Of a stretch of DNA of 64,000 bases, positions 52,711 to 61,829 are shown piece after piece (position 1 is the first letter of the stretch; each line of letters opens with the position of its first letter). Source of the stretch: Chitinophagales bacterium. Its GTDB lineage: Bacteria > Bacteroidota > Bacteroidia > Chitinophagales > Chitinophagaceae. The DNA lies in assembly GCA_026936105.1 (NCBI GenBank), contig JAIXKI010000002.1:464713-528712 (forward strand). Reading direction: 5' to 3'. The notes under the pieces were generated by a model, which saw nothing but the letters and a program-made list of their open reading frames with translations, had not been told where the DNA came from and made no database searches. The position numbers were made by a program, and so were the translations under genes.

Positions 52711-53373
52711 ATGTTAACAGGAAAATTACAATCCCAGACGATCCCCTATCTTCACCTCCATGATAAAGTACATCAGGCATTACAGCTGATGAATGAAAAT
52801 CATGTCACTCATCTTCCCATCGTGGAGGGGGATAAATATATCGGAATTATCAGCGAAGAAGACCTGCTTCAATCGGAAAATGATCATGCTGAACTGGAAT
52901 CATTGCAGCAATCTTTTGCCAGCACTTCCATCAAAGCGGATGAGCATTTTTTGAAAGCAATACGTGTTGCCGGTGAAAATGCCTTGAGCTTATTACCGGT
53001 AGTAGATGATGAGAATGAAATCACCGGAGTGATTATTTACAATGACTTGCTGAGATATGCTGCCGAATTCATGAGCCTGAATGAATCCGGAGGAGTGATC
53101 GTTGTGGAAATACATCAAAAACAGTATTCTTTTAATGAGATCAGTAAGCTGGTGGAAGCCAACGATGCACAAATTATTCAGCTTAACACTACCACTGATC
53201 CTTTGTCGGGTACTATACAAGTGACCATCAAGGTGAACAAAACCGATATTTCCGCACTCGTAGCCACTTTCCAGAGATATGAATATGATGTCATTTATTA
53301 TTCGGGAGAAGAGCATAATGAAAAAGAACTCCGTAATAATTATGACAACCTGATGAATTATTTGAAGATTTGA
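52711..53373 (+). CDS. CBS-domain pair protein with C-terminal ACT-like domain
   Basis: A 220-residue cytoplasmic protein. Two CBS domains fill about residues 5-120 (MNENHVTHLPIVEGDKYIGIISEEDLL and ALSLLPVVDDENEITGVIIYNDLL). They usually bind adenosyl nucleotides such as AMP, ATP or SAM. Residues about 128-200 look like an ACT-type beta-alpha-beta domain (GGVIVVEIHQKQYSFNEISKLVEAND). The partner it regulates is unknown. It is located just before the BamA-like gene and nadK, an arrangement I believe is conserved in Bacteroidota; that is from memory. Confidence 0.88.
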   Translation: MLTGKLQSQTIPYLHLHDKVHQALQLMNENHVTHLPIVEGDKYIGIISEEDLLQSENDHAELESLQQSFASTSIKADEHFLKAIRVAGENALSLLPVVDDENEITGVIIYNDLLRYAAEFMSLNESGGVIVVEIHQKQYSFNEISKLVEANDAQIIQLNTTTDPLSGTIQVTIKVNKTDISALVATFQRYEYDVIYYSGEEHNEKELRNNYDNLMNYLKI

Positions 53374-53455
53374 GGGAGATACTTTCAGTTTTTTTTGACA
53401 GGAAAGAGATTAACTTTAATTCTTTTATTGTTTACAGCTTTTGAAACGGCGGGAA

Positions 53456-54904
53456 ATGAAATATAGTTTATGGCTTTTTTTTGCCTTGCTGTTTGCCTGC
53501 CCAATTTTGAAGGCTCAAAGTATTGACGGAGATACACTTTCTCGCCCGGTTCCGATGGCGGATAGCCAGCAAACAGAGCATCACAATGAAAATCTTTTTA
53601 TCATTCGAAGTATTTTCATTACCGGTAATAAGAAAACAAAGCCTGATATCATTTTAAGAGAGCTTTCTTTTAAGCAGGGGGATAAATACAAATTGCAGGA
53701 CATTGTTGCAAAATTTCAGCGGGCAAGGGAAAATTTGCTGAACACATCACTCTTTAATGATGCTATTGTGGCCCTGAAAAGTTTTGAAGGATATAATGTG
53801 GATGTATTGGTGGAAGTGAAAGAGCGCTGGTATCTTTTTCCTCTTCCGTATTTTCGGCCAATAGACAGGAACCTTAACCAGTGGATCGTGGAGCAACATG
53901 CCAGTCTTTCCCGTGTGAATTATGGAGTAAAACTTCTTTATAATAATGCAACAGGGCGGAACGATAAATTGAGCGTTTGGCTGATGAGCGGCTACACACA
54001 CCAATTCTCTTTTGGATATGACCGGCTTTATATTGACAAAGCTTTACGCTGGGGAATGAATGTAAAATTTGCATTAGGGGAAAAAAAGGAAGTGAATTAT
54101 AACACTATCGAGAATAAGCAGGCTTTTATAAAGGACAGCAGCAGGTATCTGCAAAGCTTTATGGATGCCACAATAGAACTTACCTACAGAAAAGCCATCA
54201 AAACCCGCCATCGTTTTGGAATCGGATATCATGTGCAGAGCATCAGTGACACCATAGCTGAACTGAATCCTTCCTATTATCTCAATGGAAGGACTCATAT
54301 CAGTTATCCGGAGTTTTTTTATACCATGAATTATTATGACCTTGATTATATTCCTTATCCGACCAGTGGATATGCTGCTGAAGTTACACTCAGCAAAAAA
54401 GGATTAGATCATGTGATCAATGCGTGGCAGCTTAATATGCAGGGGTCAGCAAACTGGCATTTGAGTAAGAAGACTTACTTTAATCTTCGTTCGTTCAGTA
54501 CTATTAAACTCCCTTTTAAACAACCGTTTTTTAATCAGGGATTACTCGGCTACGGTGATGTGTTCATGCAGGGATATGAATATTATGTTATTGACGGAGT
54601 GGCAGGTGGCTATCTGAAAGCAGCAATTACAAGAGAGCTGGTTACCGTTCATGGGAATTTTCTCAAACGTCAACGGGACGAGCCGTTGCGTATTCCTTTT
54701 CGTGTATTTGCCAAAGTTTATGGGAATGCAGGGTATATTTATAATCCTCAACCCGGTAATAATTTTTTGGTGAACCGGATGCTTTATTCCGGAGGGTTTG
54801 GAATAGACATTCTCACCTATTATGATTTTACTTTCAAACTCGAGTTCACCTTTAATCAATTAGGTAAAAACGGGCTATTTTTACATAAGAAGTCAAATTT
54901 TTAA
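53456..54904 (+). CDS. BamA/TamA family outer-membrane protein
   Basis: A 482-residue outer-membrane protein of the Omp85 family from the preferred ATG at 53456, which begins a clean signal peptide ending near ILKAQ; an ATG five codons earlier (53441) is possible. A single POTRA-like domain is at about residues 45-125 (IRSIFITGNKKTKPDIILREL, YNVDVLVEVKERWYLFP). A barrel of amphipathic strands fills the rest, with the C-terminal FKLEFTFNQLGKNGLF. It is half the length of BamA, so a partial POTRA set and a shorter barrel are expected; it may act in TamA-like or lipid-surface assembly. It ends four bases before the nadK start region and is co-transcribed with it. Confidence 0.87.
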   Translation: MKYSLWLFFALLFACPILKAQSIDGDTLSRPVPMADSQQTEHHNENLFIIRSIFITGNKKTKPDIILRELSFKQGDKYKLQDIVAKFQRARENLLNTSLFNDAIVALKSFEGYNVDVLVEVKERWYLFPLPYFRPIDRNLNQWIVEQHASLSRVNYGVKLLYNNATGRNDKLSVWLMSGYTHQFSFGYDRLYIDKALRWGMNVKFALGEKKEVNYNTIENKQAFIKDSSRYLQSFMDATIELTYRKAIKTRHRFGIGYHVQSISDTIAELNPSYYLNGRTHISYPEFFYTMNYYDLDYIPYPTSGYAAEVTLSKKGLDHVINAWQLNMQGSANWHLSKKTYFNLRSFSTIKLPFKQPFFNQGLLGYGDVFMQGYEYYVIDGVAGGYLKAAITRELVTVHGNFLKRQRDEPLRIPFRVFAKVYGNAGYIYNPQPGNNFLVNRMLYSGGFGIDILTYYDFTFKLEFTFNQLGKNGLFLHKKSNF

Positions 54905-54908
54905 ATTC

Positions 54909-55787
54909 ATGAAAGTAGCAGTGTATAGCAGGATAATGGAAGAGGAACAGCAGAAAGATGTACAGCTCTTTTTTGATGAATTGGACAAGCAAAAAATTCA
55001 ACCTGTCGTTTATGAACACTTTTATGAACAGATCGTTGAAAAGGTCCGGTTGCCTTTGAATACAATGGTATTCTCCCGTTCGGAAGAACTGACCGATGAG
55101 ATAGAATTCATGATCAGCCTGGGCGGCGATGGTACCCTGCTGGACACCATCACTCTGGTCCGTAATAAGAATATTGCTATACTGGGTATCAATTTCGGAA
55201 GAATGGGATTTCTTGCAGGGATCGGTCATGATGAGGTGCAAACAGCCGTAAAAGCGATTGTAAACAGGACTTATATTGTTGATAAGCGGACCATGATCCA
55301 CCTGGATGCCAGCGTTTCTCTTTTCGGCAATGTGCCTTATGCTTTAAATGAGTTTTCCATTCATAAGAGGGACACTGCATCCATGATCAAGATACATACC
55401 TATCTGAATGGTGAATTTTTGAATACTTACTGGTCCGACGGGCTGATAGTGGCAACACCGACCGGCTCTACAGGTTACTCGTTGAGTTGCAACGGGCCGA
55501 TCGTATTCCCCGAAACGGGAAGCTTTGTGATTACACCGGTGGCGCCTCATAACCTCAATGTGCGTCCGATTATTGTTCCGGATAATAATATTATTTCCTT
55601 TGAAATTGAAGGGCGGACCGATAAGATCATTTGTGCGCTTGATTCAAGAAGAGAAATCGTGAGTAAGAATATACAACTGGCTGTAAGAAAAGAAGCTTTT
55701 TTATTAAACCTGATTCGTCTCAGCGAAGGCAATTTTCTGCAGACACTCAGGAATAAGCTGACCTGGGGATTAGACAAAAGGAATTAA
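54909..55787 (+). CDS. nadK: NAD kinase
   Basis: Phosphorylates NAD to NADP, 292 residues. The nucleotide-binding GGDGT motif is at 72-76 (SLGGDGTLLDT). Other family elements are ILGINFGRMGFLAGI, the second conserved region FSIHKRDTASMIKIHTYLNG and SDGLIVATPTGSTGYSLSCNG. All are intact, and length and start are normal. It follows the BamA-like gene almost without a gap, so the two are translationally linked. The next gene (DUF6089) is 69 bases away. Confidence 0.97.
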   Translation: MKVAVYSRIMEEEQQKDVQLFFDELDKQKIQPVVYEHFYEQIVEKVRLPLNTMVFSRSEELTDEIEFMISLGGDGTLLDTITLVRNKNIAILGINFGRMGFLAGIGHDEVQTAVKAIVNRTYIVDKRTMIHLDASVSLFGNVPYALNEFSIHKRDTASMIKIHTYLNGEFLNTYWSDGLIVATPTGSTGYSLSCNGPIVFPETGSFVITPVAPHNLNVRPIIVPDNNIISFEIEGRTDKIICALDSRREIVSKNIQLAVRKEAFLLNLIRLSEGNFLQTLRNKLTWGLDKRN

Positions 55788-55856
55788 AAAGGGCGGCACA
55801 TGGCAAGAAATCGGATATTTTTTCGTTTTATATAGTTCTGAAACCTTTTTGGACGT

Positions 55857-56717
55857 ATGATCAAGAATTTTGTATCAGTAATTTCCATATTGTTCATGAC
55901 CAATATTTTCTCTGCAGAAAGTTTTGGCCAGTTTGCAATACATCAGGAAGGGGAGTTTGGAGTAGGCCTGGGGGCAGCCCATTATTTCGGAGATCTGAAT
56001 ACAAGAGCAAGGATCAACAGGCCCAAAATGGCAGCTTCAATGTTTTTCAGAAAAAACCTGAACAACTATATCGCAGTACGTGTCGGAGCCACTTATGCAC
56101 GGGTGGGTTACTCAGACATTTATAACCGGTATAATGATTTCATGTACCGGCGCAACCTGAGTTTTAACAGCAATGTATGGGAACTATCATTGCAGGGTGA
56201 TTTTAATTTCTTCCGCTTTATGCCGGGAGAACCCACAGAGAACTTCACTCCTTATGTCACATTCGGAGTGGGTGTATTCAGCTATGATCCTTATGCCTAT
56301 TTACAAGGAAGAAAAATTTACCTCAGGCCCTTAGGCACTGAAGGGCAGGGAAGCCCCTTGTATCCTGACCGGAAATCGTATGGTACTACGGCTCTTTCCA
56401 TTCCTATAGGGATGGGCATCAAGTATGCCGTTAATGATAGGATCAATATCGGATTTGAGGTATTGCACAGGATCACAAACACCGACTATCTGGATGATGT
56501 AAGCAAGACTTATGTCAGCCCTGCAACATTCCCCCCCAAACCGGATGGCAGCCCTTCGGATGCTTTCTTGCTAAGCGACCGTTCTTATGAATTGGGAGAA
56601 CCGATCGGTATTCCCGGCCGCCAGCGGGGCAACAGCAAGCAGAAAGACCAGTTCGGCACAGCTATTTTGTATATCAGCTTCAATCTGCAATCATATAAAT
56701 GTCCTACTGCGAAGTAG
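55857..56717 (+). CDS. DUF6089 family outer-membrane barrel protein
   Basis: A 286-residue outer-membrane protein with a signal peptide ending near SAESFGQ. The family start is typical: EGEFGVGLGAAHYFGDLNTRARINRPK, followed by strands such as YIAVRVGATYARVGY and FTPYVTFGVGVFSYDPYAYL, and a loop rich in Pro (YVSPATFPPKPDGSPSD). Such small barrels occur next to uppS and bamA in Bacteroidota and may serve envelope assembly; the function is unknown. It precedes uppS by 112 bases, in which a promoter box lies. Confidence 0.87.
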   Translation: MIKNFVSVISILFMTNIFSAESFGQFAIHQEGEFGVGLGAAHYFGDLNTRARINRPKMAASMFFRKNLNNYIAVRVGATYARVGYSDIYNRYNDFMYRRNLSFNSNVWELSLQGDFNFFRFMPGEPTENFTPYVTFGVGVFSYDPYAYLQGRKIYLRPLGTEGQGSPLYPDRKSYGTTALSIPIGMGIKYAVNDRINIGFEVLHRITNTDYLDDVSKTYVSPATFPPKPDGSPSDAFLLSDRSYELGEPIGIPGRQRGNSKQKDQFGTAILYISFNLQSYKCPTAK

Positions 56718-56786
56718 AGAAAGTAAAAAGCCGGGAGGCCAAATTCCTGCATACCGTAAACTTTATCATGTCTCTGAAATCTGCAA

Positions 56787-56794
56787 TAACTTTG
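56787..56794 (+). promoter_or_regulatory. Putative -7 box of the uppS-bamA operon
   Basis: TAACTTTG is an exact TAnnTTTG match, 35 bases before the uppS ATG and downstream of the DUF6089 gene. It suggests that uppS and bamA can be transcribed separately from the nadK genes. Confidence 0.55.
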
Positions 56795-56829
56795 CGCTCT
56801 GTAAGTTTTTTTTGAATAATCATCACTGT

Positions 56830-57573
56830 ATGTCACAACTGCTCGATAAAATAGATAAAGAACATCTTCCCCGACATATTGCGATCATAATGGATGGGAA
56901 TGGCCGTTGGGCAAAGGAACATGGACAGGATCGTTTGTTCGGCCATGTGCATGGGGTGGAGAGTGTCCGTAATATTGTGGAAGGGTGTGCGGAATTGGGA
57001 ATCGGGTATCTAACTTTATACGCTTTTTCCACGGAAAATTGGGACCGCCCCGAATATGAGGTCGTTGGTCTGATGGAACTGCTGGTGAATACCATAAGGG
57101 ATGAAGCAGAAACCCTTCATAAAAACAATATAAAACTTCATGTGATCGGAGACATGAGCATGCTGCCCGAATATGCCCGGAATGAATTGAAGGAGGCCCT
57201 GGAGATCACTAAAGACAATACCGGACTGAACCTGATCATGGCCCTGAGCTACAGCGGCCGCTGGGAACTGCTGAATGCTGTAAAAAATATTGCATATGAG
57301 GTAAAAAAGGGGAAGCTGGAGATTGAGAATATAGACCAGGACACCTTGCAGCAATATCTCTGTACCAGCGGGTTTCCCGATCCGGAACTGATGATCCGCA
57401 CCAGCGGTGAATACCGGATCAGCAATTTCTTACTGTACCAGCTTGCCTATGCGGAGCTTTATTTTACCAATGTCCGCTGGCCCGATTTCAGAAAAGAGAA
57501 CCTGTACGAAGCCATCATTGACTTTCAGAACCGGGAAAGACGCTTTGGCAAGATCAGTGAACAGATCGTCTGA
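56830..57573 (+). CDS. uppS: Polyprenyl diphosphate synthase (undecaprenyl-PP synthase)
   Basis: Cis-prenyltransferase that extends farnesyl-PP with isopentenyl-PP to make undecaprenyl-PP, the lipid carrier for peptidoglycan and surface sugars. It has 247 residues from the ATG at 56830. The frame stays open upstream into the DUF6089 gene, but that part has no family similarity and the usual start is just before HIAIIMDGNGRWAKE. The catalytic Asp is Asp22, FSTENWDRP is the next motif, and MIRTSGEYRISNFLLYQ with Arg residues for the isopentenyl-PP phosphate is intact. It is followed 161 bases later by bamA. Confidence 0.96.
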   Translation: MSQLLDKIDKEHLPRHIAIIMDGNGRWAKEHGQDRLFGHVHGVESVRNIVEGCAELGIGYLTLYAFSTENWDRPEYEVVGLMELLVNTIRDEAETLHKNNIKLHVIGDMSMLPEYARNELKEALEITKDNTGLNLIMALSYSGRWELLNAVKNIAYEVKKGKLEIENIDQDTLQQYLCTSGFPDPELMIRTSGEYRISNFLLYQLAYAELYFTNVRWPDFRKENLYEAIIDFQNRERRFGKISEQIV

Positions 57574-57734
57574 ACTACACTATAAACCCAATTAATAGGC
57601 TGTTTTAACAAAGACTTTCGATATTTTACCTTTAATTTGCCGCCTGAAAAAATTCGGGCTCTCATAGTAACACAAGGAGAATAAATTGATTGCAGTTCTG
57701 CAGAGCAGAATCAGATTGAACAGAACAACCAAAA

Positions 57735-60464
57735 ATGCGAAGATTTCTTTTTAGAATTTGTGCTTTTGCAACAGTGGTGATGATCTCCGCTATTTCTCTC
57801 CATGCTCAGGATACCACCCATCCTACATCCGTTGATCCTAAGTTGCTGGCCTGGGAAAATGCCAGGGTTGTAAAAGAATACACTATTGCCGGCATTGAGA
57901 TTACCGGAGTTCGTTATCTCGATACGGCTATCGTACTTTCTATCTCCGGTCTTCAGGTAGGTGATCAGTTTCGTCACCCCGGTGAAGAGATCTTTTCGAA
58001 AGCCATCAATAATCTTTGGAGACAGAAATTATTTTCGGATATCCAAATCTATATCACCAGGATAGAAGGGGATAAAGTGTATATCGAGATCAGCGTTCAG
58101 GAATTGCCCCGCCTGGGGAATTTCAAATTTGTTGGGATAAGGAAAACCGAAGCGGAAGACCTGCAGAGTAAAATACAACTGGCAAAACAGACGATCATTT
58201 CTGAAAACACCCGGCGCAGGATCACCGAAGTATCCACTAAATTTTTTAAGGACAAGGGTTATCAGAATGTGAAAGTGAATATTGTTGAAAAACCCGACAC
58301 CTCTTTTGCAAACTCCAACTCGCTTACCATCTATATAGACAAAGGCAAAAAGGTCCGTATCAACGATATCATATTCTATGGTAATGAGCAGGTGGACGGT
58401 AACAAGTTGAAAAGGCAAATGAAAGGCACTAAAGAAATGAGCCGGTTCACGTTGCATCCGACTCTGGATTCCACCCGTTTCGGAATAAAACACAGGCCGG
58501 AGTTCAGCACTTATCTGAAAGACTGGGGATTTCTTTCTTTCACAAAAACAAAGCTGCTCCTGGATCCCTATTTCAGATTTAAATTGTTCAGCTCCGCTAA
58601 GCTGGATCCGAAAAAGTTTGATGAAGACAGGGATAAAATATTGAACTACTATAATTCGCTAGGATATCGGGATGCTCAGATCCTGGACACAGCGATCACC
58701 AAGGCAAGCAATGGCAACCTGGATATTGCTATCAAAGTGGAAGAAGGGCATAAATATTATTTCGGAAATATCACCTGGAAGGGAAATTCAAAATATCCTG
58801 ACACATTATTGAATGCCATCCTGGGTATCAGCAAGGGTGATATTTACAATATTGACATACTGAACAAACGTTTAGGCAAGCAGCTATCTCAGGAAGGAGG
58901 TGATATAGGGAGTTTGTACATGGATGACGGTTACTTGTTTTTCCATGCTGATCCGGTGGAAACTGCTGTATATAATGATACCATAGATCATGAGATCCGC
59001 ATAGTGGAAGGCCCGCAGGCAAGGATCAAAAATGTGACCATTTCCGGCAATGAAAAAACCAAAGATTATGTGATCCGGAGAGAGCTTACCACTATTCCCG
59101 GAAATCTTTTCAGCCGTGCCGACCTGATCCGTTCCCAGCGTGACCTGGGACAATTGCAATATTTTAATCAGGAATCCATTGATCCCGGAGTGGTACCCAA
59201 TGCTGAAGACGGAACTGTTGATATCAACTGGAAACTGGAAGAGAAATCTTCGGATCAGCTGGAATTATCTGCAGGCTGGGGAGGCGGCATCGGCCTTACC
59301 GGAACATTGGGTGTGTCCTTCAACAATTTTTCGATCCATAATATTTTCAAGAGGTCTGCATGGGATCCGCTGCCACAAGGCGACGGACAGAAACTGAGCC
59401 TTCGTATTCAATCCAACGGACGTGCCTTCCGTTCATACAGTTTCTCATTTACCGAACCCTGGCTGGGCGGCAAAAAGAGAAATTCACTTACCATCGCGTA
59501 CAACAACAGCAAATACTCCAATGCTTTTGATCCGTACACAGGATTTATTGATAAAGCAAGGTCAGACTCCAGTTATCTGAAAGCAAACAGTTTTTCCGTA
59601 TCACTGGGTAAACAGTTAAAATGGCCTGACGACTTTTTCAGTCTGATTTATACTTTGAGTTTTACTCAATACAAACTCAAGAAATATCCGATCTTCCAGA
59701 ATCTCAGTGACGGGGTATCCAACAATTTTAATATTCGAATCGCCCTGCAAAGATCTTCTGCCGGGCCGAACCCGATCTATCCGGTAAGCGGTTCCAATTT
59801 TATGGCCAGTGTGCAGGTGACGCCGCCTTATTCTTTATTGGATCCCGGCCTGGTTGATTCAAAAAATCCTTATAAGAACCCCGAATATCATAAGTGGCGT
59901 TTTAATGCAGAATGGTATGTGCCTATAGGAAAACCCAAGGGTGCCGACAAGAGCCGCCAGTTTGTTTTGAAGGTAGCCGCTAAGTATGGTTTTATGGGAA
60001 GATATAACAAGAACCTTGATTTTTCACCGTTCGAACGCTTTCAGTTGGGTGATGCCGGACTTACCAATAACTACGGATTGCTGGGGTATGACATAATATC
60101 GCAAAGAGGTTACCCGGTTTATCAATCATCAGATCCTACGGTAAACCCCGATCAGCAGAGCGCTTCTCAATTTTTCACCATATTTAACAAATATACTTTG
60201 GAAATGCGTTACCCGCTGGTAACTAATCCCGGAAGCACGATCTTTGGTCTGGCGTTTTTTGAAGCAGCAAATGGTTGGTATGATTTCAAAGATTATAACC
60301 CGTTCCGTTTGCGCAGAAGCGCCGGTGTGGGTATGAGATTCTTCCTGCCTATGTTTGGTTTGCTTGGGTTTGACTATGGAATAGGTTTCGACCGCCTTAC
60401 TCCCGGAACCAAGCTTAAAGATGCTTCACGCTTTACCTTTATGCTGGGTTATGAGCCGGAATAA
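57735..60464 (+). CDS. bamA: Outer-membrane protein assembly factor BamA
   Basis: The Omp85 core of the BAM complex, which folds beta-barrel proteins into the outer membrane. It has 909 residues, long for BamA as is usual in Bacteroidota. A signal peptide ends near ISLHAQ. About five POTRA domains follow, recognisable by their strand-helix pattern (VKEYTIAGIEITGVRYLD, KVRINDIIFYGNEQVDGNKL, KYYFGNITWKGNSKYPDTLL, ARIKNVTISGNEKTKDYVIR). The barrel has the conserved GGGIGLTGTLGVSFNNF region near residue 512 and ends DYGIGFDRLTPGTKLKDAS to the last strand. It precedes the two Skp-like genes and murI, so envelope genes are clustered. Confidence 0.95.
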   Translation: MRRFLFRICAFATVVMISAISLHAQDTTHPTSVDPKLLAWENARVVKEYTIAGIEITGVRYLDTAIVLSISGLQVGDQFRHPGEEIFSKAINNLWRQKLFSDIQIYITRIEGDKVYIEISVQELPRLGNFKFVGIRKTEAEDLQSKIQLAKQTIISENTRRRITEVSTKFFKDKGYQNVKVNIVEKPDTSFANSNSLTIYIDKGKKVRINDIIFYGNEQVDGNKLKRQMKGTKEMSRFTLHPTLDSTRFGIKHRPEFSTYLKDWGFLSFTKTKLLLDPYFRFKLFSSAKLDPKKFDEDRDKILNYYNSLGYRDAQILDTAITKASNGNLDIAIKVEEGHKYYFGNITWKGNSKYPDTLLNAILGISKGDIYNIDILNKRLGKQLSQEGGDIGSLYMDDGYLFFHADPVETAVYNDTIDHEIRIVEGPQARIKNVTISGNEKTKDYVIRRELTTIPGNLFSRADLIRSQRDLGQLQYFNQESIDPGVVPNAEDGTVDINWKLEEKSSDQLELSAGWGGGIGLTGTLGVSFNNFSIHNIFKRSAWDPLPQGDGQKLSLRIQSNGRAFRSYSFSFTEPWLGGKKRNSLTIAYNNSKYSNAFDPYTGFIDKARSDSSYLKANSFSVSLGKQLKWPDDFFSLIYTLSFTQYKLKKYPIFQNLSDGVSNNFNIRIALQRSSAGPNPIYPVSGSNFMASVQVTPPYSLLDPGLVDSKNPYKNPEYHKWRFNAEWYVPIGKPKGADKSRQFVLKVAAKYGFMGRYNKNLDFSPFERFQLGDAGLTNNYGLLGYDIISQRGYPVYQSSDPTVNPDQQSASQFFTIFNKYTLEMRYPLVTNPGSTIFGLAFFEAANGWYDFKDYNPFRLRRSAGVGMRFFLPMFGLLGFDYGIGFDRLTPGTKLKDASRFTFMLGYEPE

Positions 60465-60570
60465 GAAGATGATACAGGGGCTCCTGATTACAAAGAATAT
60501 CGTTTGAGAATTTTATCAATAAACTGTTTCCGATCCGAATAATAAATTGTTCATTTTAAACAGAACGACT

Positions 60571-61086
60571 ATGAAAAAAATAATTCTGCTGGTAAGCTGC
60601 TTCCTTTTTACAGCCGCTGTAATCAATGCTCAGAAATATGCGATCATTGATACCCGCTATATACTCGACAAGCTTCCGGAATATTCGCAGTCGCAGACAC
60701 AACTGGATGCCATTGCTGCCGGCTGGCAAAAAGAGATTGATGCAAAGCAGGCCGAGCTGGATAAGATGTATAAAGATTACGACGCAGAGCAGGTCATGCT
60801 TAGTGATGAGCTTAGAAAAAAAAGGGAAGATCAGCTTTTCCAGAAAGAAAAGGATCTCCGTGACCTGCAACGCAAACGCTTTGGATTTGAAGGCGACCTC
60901 TTCAAGAAAAGACAGGAACTCATCAAACCCATTCAGGACAGGGTGTATAATGCCGTGCAGAAGATCGCATCACAGAGAGGATATGACTTTGTGCTGGATA
61001 AAAGTGAGGGAATTACAGTTATCTTTGCCGACCCCAAACTGGATAAAAGCGAAGATGTACTCAGGGAATTGGGCGTAAAGAATTAA
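60571..61086 (+). CDS. OmpH/Skp family periplasmic chaperone, first copy
   Basis: A 171-residue exported helical protein from the ATG at 60571, which starts a normal signal peptide ending near AVINAQ; an earlier ATG at 60547 would give a poor signal. The pattern KYAIIDTRYILDKLPEYSQSQTQLDAIA, then a long coiled-coil helix (EIDAKQAELDKMYKDYDAEQ, KKREDQLFQKEKDLRDLQRK), and the closing RGYDFVLDKSEGITVIFAD are characteristic of Skp. Skp carries unfolded outer-membrane proteins to BamA, which lies just upstream. It is followed by a second copy 89 bases later. Confidence 0.92.
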   Translation: MKKIILLVSCFLFTAAVINAQKYAIIDTRYILDKLPEYSQSQTQLDAIAAGWQKEIDAKQAELDKMYKDYDAEQVMLSDELRKKREDQLFQKEKDLRDLQRKRFGFEGDLFKKRQELIKPIQDRVYNAVQKIASQRGYDFVLDKSEGITVIFADPKLDKSEDVLRELGVKN

Positions 61087-61193
61087 AATTTGTTAAAATA
61101 ATTGTGAGAGCAACAAATTTCCCTGTTTATTAATCTTATTACGGGAATCGGGTTCTCATCTTTTTAGACTGATAAATGATAAAGAAGATCATT

Positions 61194-61766
61194 ATGAAAA
61201 ATATGAAAATAGCAGCAGTGATCGCAAGCCTGTTCATGGCTTTTGCTTCAAATGCACAAGGGAAGATCGGATATGTCAGCGTTGATAATATGGTTCAGCT
61301 GATGCCGGAAACGGCAAAGGTGGACAGTATCGTTCAGCGTTATCATGACGACACCCTGCAACCGAGATACAATTTTACTTTGTCCGAATACCTGCGTAAA
61401 GACAGCATTGTAAATGGAAAGGATTCTTCCAAAACACCCGCTTCCGTGCGTGCAATGATCCGGCAGGAAATGCAGAACAGCGCTTATGAATTACAAAACT
61501 GGCAGGCTATAGCTCAGCAGGCCATAGAAAATAAGCAAAATGAACTGCTGATTCCGATTTACAAAAAAGTAGTGGACGCCATTAAAGCGGTGGCTGCTGA
61601 AAAAGGATATACATACATTTTCAATAAAGAAGCTTTTCTTGTTGCTCCGGATGGAGATGATATCTTGCCCTTAGTGGCTCAAAAGCTGAATGTAAAACTT
61701 CCGCCTCAGGTGAAACCGGGATTGAGTTCCCAGACATTACAACCACCCTCAGGAGGGAATCAATAA
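61194..61766 (+). CDS. OmpH/Skp family periplasmic chaperone, second copy
   Basis: A 190-residue paralogue of the previous gene from the ATG at 61194 (an earlier ATG at 61176 gives six more residues). A signal peptide ends near ASNAQ. The Skp fold is visible from GKIGYVSVDNMVQLMPETAKVDSI and the late KVVDAIKAVAAEKGYTYIFNKEAFL. The middle has an acidic and polar insertion with the sequence KDSIVNGKDSSK, and the C-terminus is Pro/Ser-rich (PPQVKPGLSSQTLQPPSGG), unlike the first copy. Two tandem Skp genes downstream of bamA are usual in this phylum; the second may serve different clients. It is followed by a hairpin and murI. Confidence 0.9.
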   Translation: MKNMKIAAVIASLFMAFASNAQGKIGYVSVDNMVQLMPETAKVDSIVQRYHDDTLQPRYNFTLSEYLRKDSIVNGKDSSKTPASVRAMIRQEMQNSAYELQNWQAIAQQAIENKQNELLIPIYKKVVDAIKAVAAEKGYTYIFNKEAFLVAPDGDDILPLVAQKLNVKLPPQVKPGLSSQTLQPPSGGNQ

Positions 61767-61785
61767 AAACAAATTGTAAATGAAA

Positions 61786-61826
61786 AACGGCTTCGGGTTG
61801 TTTCACCGGGGCCGTTCTTATTTTTG
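61786..61826 (+). terminator. Terminator hairpin after the second Skp gene, overlapping the murI promoter
   Basis: Stem AACGGC (61786-61791) / GCCGTT (61811-61816), probably extended by CGG/CCG pairing inside, followed by CTTATTTTT. The T-run is part of TATTTTTG (61819-61826), an exact -7 box 3 bases before the murI ATG. Confidence 0.65.
61819..61826 (+). promoter_or_regulatory. murI -7 box inside the terminator tail
   Basis: TATTTTTG matches TAnnTTTG exactly. A TTG at 61798-61800 lies 18 bases upstream as -33 candidate, inside the hairpin loop. The ATG of murI follows after 3 bases, so a transcript from here would be nearly or fully leaderless. Confidence 0.5.
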
Positions 61827-61829
61827 CGT

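Noticed and set aside
56587-56829. N-terminal extension of uppS into the DUF6089 gene
   Set aside because: The frame is open upstream, but the added residues overlap a conserved gene in another frame, and the family starts just before HIAIIMDGNGRW.
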